Source: Nitrospira defluvii (GTDB lineage Bacteria > Nitrospirota > Nitrospiria > Nitrospirales > Nitrospiraceae). Taken from it: DNA of 64,000 bases. This document shows, in pieces, positions 34,706 to 42,719 of the stretch (positions are counted from its first letter, which is position 1; each line of letters starts with the position of its first letter). The translations under genes were made by a program, and so were the position numbers. The stretch covers positions 1,883,501 to 1,947,500 of the forward strand of contig FP929003.1 in NCBI GenBank assembly GCA_000196815.1, read 5' to 3'. The notes under the pieces are model-generated. The model saw nothing but the letters and a program-made list of their open reading frames with translations. It was not told the DNA's origin and searched no databases.

Positions 34706-35344
34706 ATGGGCGGCGGACGCACACCAGGACCAATTGGATCGGATACCAGGCCGTTGCACGGGTCCTTTGATCCGCATTTCCCGATTGGCGGGTTCGGTAC
34801 TCCCGGTCCGCTCGGCCTGAATGAGGGGGGGGCCACAGGACCGCGTCTGACCGGTTGGCCCCGGCAGATCTCCTGGGATGAGTTTAAGGATGTGGCTGCT
34901 CGTCCGGCCGGCGAGAGTGAGGATGCGCAAATTGATACCCAGACCCTGCAGCCGGAGCGGGTGGGAATCGCGCGGGAACAGGGACAATTTCGACTGGGAA
35001 ATTTCACGGTCAAACTCAGCGTCATTCGAGGTAATTCATGGGTCGTGGCGAGTCAAAAGAGCGCTACGCTACTGGCTCATGAGCAGGGTCACTTCGACAT
35101 CACCGGCCTGGTGGCGCGTGATTTGGTGAAGGCGCTAGGGGCGTTGCGGGTGAGTACGACCGACGAATTGCAGCGGGAAGTGTCGAGACTTTTTGAGACC
35201 TACGATGCCTGGGCAAAATCCCTTTCCAAGCAATATGACGACGAGACCAACAACAGCCGAAATGCCAAGGTTCAGGCCGAGTGGGCATCTCGCATCAGGA
35301 CTTGCATTCAACAGGGAACGAGCCTTGGGACACCGCCAGGCTGA
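34706..35344 (+). CDS. DUF922 metallopeptidase-like protein without signal peptide
   Basis: A 212-residue protein from ATG 34706 with AAGGGAGG 5 bases upstream. The first 55 residues are Gly/Pro-rich (GPIGSDTRPLHGSFDPHFPI and similar) and carry no signal peptide. Residues 55-200 match DUF922: ISWDEFKDVAARPAG, SWVVASQKS, H125-E-Q-G-H129 (an HExxH zinc motif) in LLAHEQGHFDIT, and YDDETNNSRNAKVQAEW near the end. DUF922 proteins are normally exported, so this leaderless form with a flexible N-terminus is odd and would suit secretion by another route, such as T6SS. Enzyme activity is untested. Confidence 0.75.
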   Translation: MGGGRTPGPIGSDTRPLHGSFDPHFPIGGFGTPGPLGLNEGGATGPRLTGWPRQISWDEFKDVAARPAGESEDAQIDTQTLQPERVGIAREQGQFRLGNFTVKLSVIRGNSWVVASQKSATLLAHEQGHFDITGLVARDLVKALGALRVSTTDELQREVSRLFETYDAWAKSLSKQYDDETNNSRNAKVQAEWASRIRTCIQQGTSLGTPPG

Positions 35345-35398
35345 CGAATTCTTCAGGGTCTTTACCCCGATGTTCATCGTGCGCAAACCTCAGCTGTA

Positions 35399-35415
35399 AC
35401 AGGCCGCTGAAAAAC
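35399..35415. repeat. Repeat-end-like sequence
   Basis: ACAGGCCGCTGAAAAAC resembles the CAGG...AAAAAG termini of the repeat at 35484-35673 and may be the end of a second, decayed copy. The stretch 35345-35483 holds no gene I can support. Confidence 0.3.
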
Positions 35416-35483
35416 CTTTCGGCCATCGCCAAACATAGGGATTACAGATGGGACGAAGGTGGAAACGACATCGAGGGAGCCCG

Positions 35484-35673
35484 CAGGATGGTCAAAAAGG
35501 CCGTCCAGCGCGGCCGCAGCGAGCGAAGAGGCGAATCGTACTATGCGCCGTACGGCGAGCCTCTGAGGTTCACGACGCGCTGCATAAAGCGCGTCACGTT
35601 TTTGAACGCCGCCGAGATAGTGAGGCGGCAGTGTCTTGCGAGAACAAAGCCGGAGGACTTTTTCAACATCCTG
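35484..35673. repeat. MITE-like element with inverted ends
   Basis: A 190-bp segment bounded by CAGGATGGTCAAAAAG (35484-35499) and CTTTTTCAACATCCTG (35658-35673), which are inverted copies with two mismatches. It has no coding function I can support and is rich in short palindromes such as GCGGCCGC and ACGCGC. It ends exactly at the stop codon of the autotransporter gene on the minus strand, so it supplies that gene's 3' UTR. Confidence 0.55.
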
Positions 35674-37065
35674 TTAGAGTTCAATCCGCAGCCCGAATGT
35701 GCCTGCGTAATTATTAAACTGCTCGTTGCCTACCATCGCCCGGAAGTTCACGAACGGTTGCCAGCCGTTGGGCAAGACCATCACCAGACCAGTCCCAAGA
35801 TTGAAGTAGTTCCGGACGGGAACATCGTTTTGGAAGGTGAATCTGGTCGGCGTAGCGCGCAAGTCTTCGGCAAATTGCACGCCGATAAACCGTTGGGAAT
35901 TGGCAAACTCATGGATGTAATCCGCATTAAACTGCGGAACCAGGACTCCCATAGCTGTACTGAATGCAGCCGATCCCTGAACGCCTAAGACACTTTGCAC
36001 TGAGTTGATACTCTGGTCGTCATACTTGAGTTCGATTCCGGTATTGCCCGCTTCACTATACCCGCCGATCTTGGTATTGCTGTAGCTCAGGCCAGCACGG
36101 GGTCCGACGGTAAATCGCCCAATCGGATGATCGTAGCCAGTGAGGAGTCCGAGATTGAAGACATTCCCATTCGAACGACTAGATGCAATGCCGTTGATGT
36201 CATTGACGCCTCCCTGCTGGGATCGGAGAAAAGGGTTGCTTGTTGTGACACTGGCGCTCGCAGCCCTGGCAACCAAATAACTGTTATGTGTGTAGCCGCC
36301 AGTCACCTGGATAAAGGTCTTGTCAGTCGGTACATACGAGGCAAACAAGAGCCCACCGTACGAATTGGTGCTGAAATTCCCGCCGCTCCTGAAGTCTCCA
36401 TCGGTGTTTGAATAACTCAAGGCGAGACCGGCGACGAGTTTTTTGTTGAACCGATAATCGGCCCCAGCGGTGATGCCGAGAATGTTCGACTTATAGCCAT
36501 CCTGAAAGGTGGTGATATCCCGGTTCAGCGATTCAACGAGACCGCTGGCGAAGAATCCCACCCCGTTCCAGCGGCTCCGGCTGCCGGTGCTGAATGTCGC
36601 CCCCGAGTTTCCTCCAGCAGTTGAAGCGGCATAGAATGGCGATGATACGGAAAGGTTGCCTCCCAGTCCTGTCGTTAACACGCTCATTGGGTTCAACATC
36701 AGAGAAGAGGCCCGACGATGTTCTTGGCCTTCCTCTTGGTCCGTGTCATCTAATCGTTGCAGCAAAACTCTGTTGAGAATGGATGCGGCGGATCCTTGCA
36801 CCGAGGCAGCTCCGCCCCCGCTTGATGAAGCCCCGTTAGTGGTAGGAAACTGGCATAGGGCCGCCAGGTTTGGGCCCAGGCTGCCTAGATTTGCAGCTGG
36901 AGCGCCAAGAAGGTTCGTGCAGTTATTTGCCAAGAGCTGATTGACTTGCTGATTCAATACTTGTGCCGGCGCTGATCCAGGTTGATACAGGTGACTGAGG
37001 CCAACTACAACCGCACTGGAGAAAATAAAATACGTACGCCAATGTTTCATATTTTGCCATGGCAT
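35674..37065 (-). CDS. Autotransporter-type outer-membrane beta-barrel protein
   Basis: A 463-residue protein from ATG 37065 on the minus strand with AAAGGAGG at good spacing. A signal peptide (about 35 residues, HWRTYFIFSSAVVVGL) precedes a Gln/Ala/Ser/Gly-rich passenger of only about 130 residues. From about residue 165 to the end there are amphipathic beta strands typical of the autotransporter barrel (PF03797): NGVGFFASGLVE, ITAGADYRFNKKLVAGLALS, GGLLFASYV, FTVGPRAGLSYS and a terminal FGLRIEL. The last residue is Leu rather than Phe, which is less usual. The short passenger suggests a surface display or porin-like role. It is divergent from the caspase-fold gene at 37179. Confidence 0.85.
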   Translation of the reverse strand: MPWQNMKHWRTYFIFSSAVVVGLSHLYQPGSAPAQVLNQQVNQLLANNCTNLLGAPAANLGSLGPNLAALCQFPTTNGASSSGGGAASVQGSAASILNRVLLQRLDDTDQEEGQEHRRASSLMLNPMSVLTTGLGGNLSVSSPFYAASTAGGNSGATFSTGSRSRWNGVGFFASGLVESLNRDITTFQDGYKSNILGITAGADYRFNKKLVAGLALSYSNTDGDFRSGGNFSTNSYGGLLFASYVPTDKTFIQVTGGYTHNSYLVARAASASVTTSNPFLRSQQGGVNDINGIASSRSNGNVFNLGLLTGYDHPIGRFTVGPRAGLSYSNTKIGGYSEAGNTGIELKYDDQSINSVQSVLGVQGSAAFSTAMGVLVPQFNADYIHEFANSQRFIGVQFAEDLRATPTRFTFQNDVPVRNYFNLGTGLVMVLPNGWQPFVNFRAMVGNEQFNNYAGTFGLRIEL

Positions 37066-37178
37066 GTAGACCTCCTTTCTCTACCGTTCGGGCCAGTGAT
37101 CGTCCTGATCCCACTTGGCAGAGGAGGAAATTATAGGTAAGCTGCCTCATCTCTACAATGGAGAGTACGTAAAATAGA

Positions 37179-39185
37179 ATGAAACAATACAAGCATTTCT
37201 ATTTTCATACCTGCCTCCTGTCCTTGGTCTTCGGCATAGTCTTGTTGTTCGGTTGTGTCTCTGATCCCGCATTCGACCCCACACATGTCAATCTAAAAGA
37301 CCCGCGATCCGCCGATCCGTTTGACGTGGTCAATTGCCTTCTCCCTGGACAGATCAGGCAGCTTGGCATTCGGGTGACCTATCTGACCGAACGTCGGCCA
37401 GTCAGGACGACAGCGGAAGATTGCGCGATTCGTGGTGGGGAGTATGTTGCGCTAGATCGGGCCGATTATGGGACGGCTCTCAAGGTATGGATGAGTGCGG
37501 CAGAGGGAGGAGACCCCGACGCGCAGTACTATGTGGGGGTCTTGTATGAGAGGGGCGCCGAGGGGCAGCCAAATTACATCAAGGCAGCCTCCTGGTATCG
37601 ACAGGCTGCGGAGCGGGGTGTGAGTCGAGCGGCCATGAATTTGGGGCGGCTGTACGAGCAAGGGATCGGCGTCGAGAAAAGTAGCGCTGAGGCCGGAAAG
37701 TGGTTTGCTAAGGCGAGTGGGATGCGGGAGGGGAACCTGATCGATCTGGGGAGCGGGAGTAGCAGCGATCAGGCAGGAGCTGAACAGGTTCAATTGAATA
37801 GCGTTCAACAAGAACTCGACAATCTCCGTAGTCGGCTGGCCGAGCGGACCAGCTTGCTCGATGACGAGCGGCGCAAGTTGCAGCAGTTGAAAGACGAGGG
37901 GAGGAAACCGCCTAACCAGGGTGCGTCAATAGCAGGCGATGTGATTGCGAACCAGGAGCGACTGGTCAACGCGCGGGCGAGCGAGGTGGCAAAGCTCCAG
38001 ATGCAGGTACTGTCATTGAAGGAGGCGGCCCACAAACAAGCCTCGCTGATCCGGCAATCTCCCAGGCAGGATCTTGGTCTTGCTGGGCCTTCCCTCCACA
38101 TCGTCGATCCGCCCGTCATCGTGACCAGGGGAATCCGCGTTGAGCAAGGCCGAATTCCAATCGTGATCCAACCCGGTCGTCCGATGCACCTCACCGGACG
38201 CGTGATCGCTCAAGCCGGTCTTCGATCCCTCACTGCCAATGGGACCTCGGTGGTCGTCGACGAACAGGGAACATTCTCGTTGCCCGTTCAGGCAAGCCAG
38301 GGGACCGCAAGCGGTGTATCCATGGATCTTATCGCCATCGATGGGCAGGACAAACAGGCCGGTCTGAAGCTGCTTGTGAGGTCAGGTGCGACCGCGGTGG
38401 GAGAAGAAGAGCGCACCACCGGCATCTCAAGGGCCGGGCAGTACCATGCTCTTGTCATCGGGAATGATCACTATCGCCAATGGACTCCGTTGAACACCGC
38501 CGTCGCGGATGCGACCGCGGTGGCGAAGGTCTTGCAGAACCAATATGGATTCCATGTGAGGTTGCTGAAGGATTCCAGTCGAAAAGAGATTTTAAAGGCG
38601 CTCAATGACTATCGGAAGACCTTATCCGAGCGGGACGATTTACTCGTCTACTATGCAGGGCATGGCTTTCTTGAGCCGGACATCGACCGGGGTTATTGGA
38701 TTCCTATTGAAGGAGACCTCCTGGACAATACGGAGTGGATCGAGTTCCCTGCCGTGACTGACTTGCTGGAGTTGATTCCGGCTAAGCAAGTGCTCGTCGT
38801 AGCCGACTCTTGCTTCGCCGGCAAACTCGTGCGTTCAGCCATGGCCAGGCTCAACCCTGAGGTGCAGGATCAGGCCAGGCAATTGCTGCTGAAGACCATT
38901 GCCGACAAGAAAATTCGCACCACTTTGACATCCGGAGGTGCCAAGCCGGTGCTCGATGATGGCGGCGCGGGGCACTCTATTTTTGCTGCTGCTTTCATAG
39001 GGGTGCTTTCCGAAAACAGGACTGCGTTGGAAACGGAACGGTTGTTCTGGACCGTACGGGCCCGAGTTGTCCAAGCCGCCGAGCGAATGAAGGTGGAGCA
39101 GATCCCGACCTATGGGCCTATACACATGGCCGGCCACGAAGGACTGGGCGATTTTGTCTTTGTGCCGGCACAGGCCAGACCGTGA
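37179..39185 (+). CDS. Lipoprotein with Sel1 repeats, coiled coil and caspase-like (C14) domain
   Basis: A 668-residue protein. It starts with a lipoprotein signal ending LLFGC (Cys26). Residues 95-185 contain Sel1-like TPR units (GDPDAQYYVGVLYERGA, YIKAASWYRQAAERG, AAMNLGRLYEQGIGV). A coiled coil follows at about 205-300 (QQELDNLRSRLAERTSLLDD), then a beta-rich linker. From about residue 420 it has a caspase/metacaspase p20 fold: YHALVIGNDHYRQW, LVYYAGHG (H495) and VVADSCFAG (C545), so the catalytic dyad is kept. It would be membrane-anchored with the peptidase in the periplasm. Substrate unknown. The ribosome binding site is weak (GGAG about 15 bases upstream). Confidence 0.88.
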   Translation: MKQYKHFYFHTCLLSLVFGIVLLFGCVSDPAFDPTHVNLKDPRSADPFDVVNCLLPGQIRQLGIRVTYLTERRPVRTTAEDCAIRGGEYVALDRADYGTALKVWMSAAEGGDPDAQYYVGVLYERGAEGQPNYIKAASWYRQAAERGVSRAAMNLGRLYEQGIGVEKSSAEAGKWFAKASGMREGNLIDLGSGSSSDQAGAEQVQLNSVQQELDNLRSRLAERTSLLDDERRKLQQLKDEGRKPPNQGASIAGDVIANQERLVNARASEVAKLQMQVLSLKEAAHKQASLIRQSPRQDLGLAGPSLHIVDPPVIVTRGIRVEQGRIPIVIQPGRPMHLTGRVIAQAGLRSLTANGTSVVVDEQGTFSLPVQASQGTASGVSMDLIAIDGQDKQAGLKLLVRSGATAVGEEERTTGISRAGQYHALVIGNDHYRQWTPLNTAVADATAVAKVLQNQYGFHVRLLKDSSRKEILKALNDYRKTLSERDDLLVYYAGHGFLEPDIDRGYWIPIEGDLLDNTEWIEFPAVTDLLELIPAKQVLVVADSCFAGKLVRSAMARLNPEVQDQARQLLLKTIADKKIRTTLTSGGAKPVLDDGGAGHSIFAAAFIGVLSENRTALETERLFWTVRARVVQAAERMKVEQIPTYGPIHMAGHEGLGDFVFVPAQARP

Positions 39186-39206
39186 TGGTTCGCTCGTTGT
39201 GTGATC

Positions 39207-40778
39207 CTATCCTGCTTCACTCCACCGGCCTTCCAACGGTTTTAATGGCGATGCGATCGACTGGAACCGCACCAGGCGGATGCGATCCTGGTCTTTGTAG
39301 GAGAGGAGCGGCATCAGGCCTGCTTCAAGTAGTCGCTCGGCTGCCTGTTCCGTGAGCCAGGCTTCGGCACAGGGTTTGGTCACGGTGCCCCCCGTCTCAT
39401 CCTGATAGACATATAACGGGAGCCCGTCAATGTCTTGGACTGATCCAGGGCGGAGCTGCCAGCCCTCTTCCGAGAACGCCTGCCCCAGGAGCGCAAGACC
39501 GGCGAATATCGGGTTGCCCCAGCAATAGTTGTCGTGGTCGGGGATGCCCGCCATTTCCTCAAACTCAAAGGCGCTGATCGCTTCTGTCTCCCGTCCGAAC
39601 GGCAGGCGGAGTAAGAACCGCGGCAGAGAGAGCCCGAGATACGACGCTTGATCCACCCGTCGCAGCCGTTCCCATTGTTGCTGTTCCTCCGGATGTGCCG
39701 CCGGGTTTTGCCAGTCATCCGGATCCGGCGTTGCCCCAAACGAAGAACAGCCCATCATGCCGGGTGAGGCGGCAGCCAGAAACGGCGCCCCGGCTTCCTT
39801 GGCAAGGTGGGCAATCCGCTCCAGTAGCTGCACGTCTTCACTCGTCCGATCGAACGTATAGACTCCACCGACCACAGCCCACGGATGCGCGCCGGGAGTG
39901 CGGACCGTCTCTTGGACCAAGAGGCGGTAGAGCCGGGTCGCATACAGATCGTCGCCGCTGAGCAAGTCTGCTGATAGTTCATCCTTGGAGACATCCAGCA
40001 GGTAGAGCTGAAGCGGCGAATCGGTTTCAAGCCGATCCACGAGGAATGAGAGCCCCAGCCAGGCCGTTCTCAGTTCTTGGAATGTTGGATGGTGGAGCAC
40101 GGTTCTCAGGATCTGACTCATGGCTTCATCAACCTGCGCGACCAGTTCGTGTGTCAGCGGATGTTCTTTCGGGACCAGGTGTGGCTTGATCAGCGCTTGA
40201 AGATACGATTGCCATTCGGTAGGGCCAAGATCGCGCATGGCTGTGGGAGTTTGTTCGAGTATGTGGTCCAGGAGACCGCTGGTTGGTGAGCCGCTGAGGG
40301 CTGCCTGGTGGGGTGAAGTGTCGACGGCAACTGATCGGGCTTTCTTTGGTTGTCCGGGTTGCGTCCATCCGCGGACCTCGGCGGCCGCCGCAGAGAATGT
40401 GTCCGGGCTCGTCAGGCGCCGGCGCAGGTCGGAGAGCCTTCGCAGGGGTTCAATCTGATGGAGCAGACGATCGGGATGCCAGTCATCAAGGCTGGCGAAT
40501 TTAAGCGTGATGGAAGGAGCACTTTCTCCAAGGAGGGGACTGTGAATCGCGACGTGAAGCTTGTCCGGAATGGTCTGGAGGTTGTCCCGATCTACTCGCA
40601 TCGGGTGCCAGGCCGCCGGCGGCCGTTGTGCAGTGCGATCAAGCGGGCTGTCCCTTCCGCTGAAATTTCCCATGATCAACATGCGAAATGGAACGTCTTG
40701 AGCCGGTCGTCCAACGGGGCGGGGCTCTCCAGCTGTGAGGATGACATCAACGCTGCTGGTGGCGCGTGGAGTTGTCAT
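39207..40778 (-). CDS. TssB-TssC fusion-like contractile sheath protein
   Basis: A 523-residue protein on the minus strand. Residues 25-135 resemble TssB: PFRMLIMGNFSGRDS, MRVDRDNLQTIPDKL, SITLKFASLDDWHPDRLL and PLRRLSDLRRRL. Residues 165-500 resemble TssC: FQELRTAWLGLSFLVDRLE, LLDVSKDELSADL, AVVGGVYTFDRTSEDVQLLE, FLAAASPGM, SYLGLSLPRFLLRLPFG and YCWGNPIFAGLALLGQAF. Both sheath halves are thus in one chain, joined by a linker of about 30 residues. The main T6SS already has separate tssB and tssC at 5954-7983. No other baseplate gene lies nearby; its neighbour is the caspase-fold lipoprotein gene, convergent with it. It could be a second contractile system's sheath, an orphan, or a non-contractile relative. 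Confidence 0.82.
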   Translation of the reverse strand: MTTPRATSSVDVILTAGEPRPVGRPAQDVPFRMLIMGNFSGRDSPLDRTAQRPPAAWHPMRVDRDNLQTIPDKLHVAIHSPLLGESAPSITLKFASLDDWHPDRLLHQIEPLRRLSDLRRRLTSPDTFSAAAAEVRGWTQPGQPKKARSVAVDTSPHQAALSGSPTSGLLDHILEQTPTAMRDLGPTEWQSYLQALIKPHLVPKEHPLTHELVAQVDEAMSQILRTVLHHPTFQELRTAWLGLSFLVDRLETDSPLQLYLLDVSKDELSADLLSGDDLYATRLYRLLVQETVRTPGAHPWAVVGGVYTFDRTSEDVQLLERIAHLAKEAGAPFLAAASPGMMGCSSFGATPDPDDWQNPAAHPEEQQQWERLRRVDQASYLGLSLPRFLLRLPFGRETEAISAFEFEEMAGIPDHDNYCWGNPIFAGLALLGQAFSEEGWQLRPGSVQDIDGLPLYVYQDETGGTVTKPCAEAWLTEQAAERLLEAGLMPLLSYKDQDRIRLVRFQSIASPLKPLEGRWSEAG

Positions 40779-41048
40779 AACGCTGTCTCCTTACTTCGAG
40801 CGTAGGAGATGGTGATAGGCGTCGAATGGACCATATCGGCACGGTCCCTGAATGGTCAGGAGTATACCGAAGGAACGTAGGCTCGTCGAGCAGGGGAGAC
40901 AGGATGGTTTCATAGAGCGTTCGTGTGGAGTGGCCGGCTTGTCCAGTAGTACGCATCAGAGGGGGCTCCGGAAATTCGGACAGTGTGCTAAGTGGTAGCC
41001 TGGCTTCACCGAAGCCACCAGGTGGTGGCGAACCAAAGGAGCGAGGCG

Positions 41049-41306
41049 ATGAAAAGAACACGCCGGAATCACGGGGCGACGTTTAAGGCGCAAGTGGCGT
41101 TGGCGGCGGTCAAGGGCGACAAGACGCTGGCCGAATTGGCGGAGCACTTTCAGGTCCATCCCACGCAGATCACCGAATGGAAGCAGCAATTGCTGGCGCG
41201 CGCGGCCGATGTGTTTGGGGGGACCAGGCCGCCGGCAGAGACGCCGGATCTCAAGCCCCTCCATGCGAAGATTGGGCAATTGGCGCTGGAGAAGGTTTTT
41301 TTTTAG
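41049..41306 (+). CDS. IS3-family OrfA, truncated by a T-run frameshift
   Basis: An 85-residue protein from ATG 41049 (GGAGCGAGGCG upstream). It contains the OrfA helix-turn-helix: ATFKAQVALAAVKGDKTLAE, AEHFQVHPTQITEWKQQLL, then KIGQLALEK. The frame stops at TAG right after nine T (41296-41304). One more T would continue it as LAGALIKAGLLSATR and end at TGA overlapping the OrfB ATG (ATGA), which is the usual IS3 layout. So this is either a small deletion, a base-calling error in the homopolymer, or a slippage site. Confidence 0.8.
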   Translation: MKRTRRNHGATFKAQVALAAVKGDKTLAELAEHFQVHPTQITEWKQQLLARAADVFGGTRPPAETPDLKPLHAKIGQLALEKVFF

Positions 41307-41346
41307 CAGGGGCGCTCATCAAGGCCGGCTTGTTGAGCGCAACGCG

Positions 41347-42177
41347 ATGATTGACCGAACTCACGCCCTGCCAGTCGTGCGGCAATGCCAGCTCCTCGGC
41401 GTGGCCCGCTCGACGGCGTACTACCGCCCGACGCCGGTATCAGAGCCGGTGCGCGCATTGATGCGGCGGATCGACGAACTGCATCTGCAGTATCCGTTTG
41501 CCGGGGCGCGCATGCTACGCGATCGCTTACGGCAAGAAGGCCTGGCCATTGGGCGGCGACAGGTGGCTACGCTGATGCGTCGCATGGGCCTGGAGGCCCT
41601 GTATCGCAAGCCGCATCTCAGTCGCCGGCATCCCGCCCATCGGATCTATCCCTATCTCCTGTGCGGCCTGACGATCATCCGCCCCAATCACGTCTGGGCG
41701 GCGGATATTACCTACATCCCCATGTCTCGAGGTTTCGTGTCTTTATTTGCGGTCCTCGACTGGGCCAGTCGCCGCGTATTGACCTGGCGGCTCTCCGACA
41801 CGTTGACGACTGACTTCTGTCTGGACGCAGTGCAGGAGGCCGTGGGCCGCTATGGCCCGCCTGAGATCTTCAATACCGATCAAGGGAGTCAATTTACCAG
41901 CCAAGAATTCACGGGGCTGCTGACCCACCACGGCATCCAGATCAGCATGGATGGGACAGGCTGTTGGCGAGATAACGTGTTCGTGGAACGACTCTGGAAG
42001 AGCATCAAATACGAGGAGGTCTATCTGCATGCCTATGAGACCGTCAGCGCCGTCCACCAGGGCTTGGAGCGTTACCTGACATTCTATAATCAGCAGCGCC
42101 CACACCGGGCGCTTGACGGCAAGACGCCCGACCAGGTGTACTCTGACCATCTGCCGACACGGCGAACCGCCGCGTAA
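41347..42177 (+). CDS. IS3-family OrfB transposase
   Basis: A 276-residue integrase-type transposase from ATG 41347. It has an HTH_21 segment (MRRIDELHLQYPFAGARMLR) and the rve core with the DDE triad: WAADITYIP (Asp), FNTDQGSQFTSQEF (Asp) and DNVFVERLWKSIKYEEVYL (Glu), ending with the NQQRPHRALDGKTPDQVY motif of IS3 family members. The frame is open back to 41209 because of the OrfA overlap, so an OrfAB fusion through slippage at 41296-41304 is possible. Confidence 0.93.
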   Translation: MIDRTHALPVVRQCQLLGVARSTAYYRPTPVSEPVRALMRRIDELHLQYPFAGARMLRDRLRQEGLAIGRRQVATLMRRMGLEALYRKPHLSRRHPAHRIYPYLLCGLTIIRPNHVWAADITYIPMSRGFVSLFAVLDWASRRVLTWRLSDTLTTDFCLDAVQEAVGRYGPPEIFNTDQGSQFTSQEFTGLLTHHGIQISMDGTGCWRDNVFVERLWKSIKYEEVYLHAYETVSAVHQGLERYLTFYNQQRPHRALDGKTPDQVYSDHLPTRRTAA

Positions 42178-42485
42178 TCAGCAACACGCCAGGCGCCACT
42201 TAAGGAAGGGGCGACACTGTCCAACCAACCGGAGCCACCTCTGAACCTTCGCAAATGCCTCAGACCATTTTGCGCCTTCCTACAGAACAGGTGGTTGCGT
42301 GAAACCCGTGCGTTCTGATCACTTTAAGAAATCCGGCCATTATCATCCACCTTTCATAAAATCAGTCTCCATTTTCGCCTGCAAAAATCTTCGTTTTGCA
42401 TGAATTCGTCTTTTCGTGGAGGGGCATAGGGTGCTTCCATGTTTCCAGAGCCCCCACAAGGAAGTTTTGAGATGGAGATCAGCCG

Positions 42486-42516
42486 ACTACGTATCGAATT
42501 GGATACGTAGTGTATC
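42486..42516. promoter_or_regulatory. Long palindrome upstream of the CsgG/FlgT-like operon
   Basis: ACTACGTATC (42486-42495) and GATACGTAGT (42502-42511) are perfect inverted arms around a 6-base spacer, overlapped by TGTATC (42511-42516). The same TACGTATC-N6-GATACGTA plus TGTATC arrangement occurs at 58238-58269 before the two-partner secretion genes. It lies about 205 bases before the first gene of this operon. A dimeric repressor or activator site is likely. The remainder of 42245-42719 shows no gene I can support. Confidence 0.6.
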
Positions 42517-42719
42517 GTTTTGTTTGTTTTGCATTTCATTCTTGTCGTCTTGCCACGCAATAATAAAGAGTGCCTGGCTCAAGAAATCCTATCTAAAAAC
42601 AGCCTCTCCGGGGGAAACGTCGTTAAGCATACATTTTGCTTGGCCGTAGGGACGGCATACGTATTAGGGAAGAGCAGAAAGCATTTCTTCGATACTACCC
42701 GTTGAGAAAGGCCCTGACG

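Larger units (their letters stand above)
40956..42244 (+). mobile_element. IS3-family insertion sequence
   Basis: About 1289 bp. Inverted ends run from TCAGAGGGGGCTCCGG (left, 40956) and TCAGAGGTGGCTCCGG (right, inward from 42244), and again share GGACAGTGT about 20 bases inside. It encodes OrfA and OrfB in the + direction. No target duplication could be recognised, so the exact ends are approximate. It lies 178 bases upstream of the sheath-fusion gene start; the interval 40779-40955 shows no gene. Confidence 0.75.

Noticed and set aside
35281-35988. A 235-codon + strand frame
   Set aside because: It runs through the MITE-like repeat and antisense to the autotransporter gene, with no ribosome binding site and no recognisable domain.
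42642-42662. Possible sigma-54 promoter (TTGGCC...GGCAT) before the CsgG-like operon
   Set aside because: The GG to GC spacing is off by one base and the rest of the consensus is weak.
42245-42719. A small gene between the IS3 element and the CsgG-like operon
   Set aside because: Short frames here have no start signals; the main feature is the palindrome at 42486-42516.
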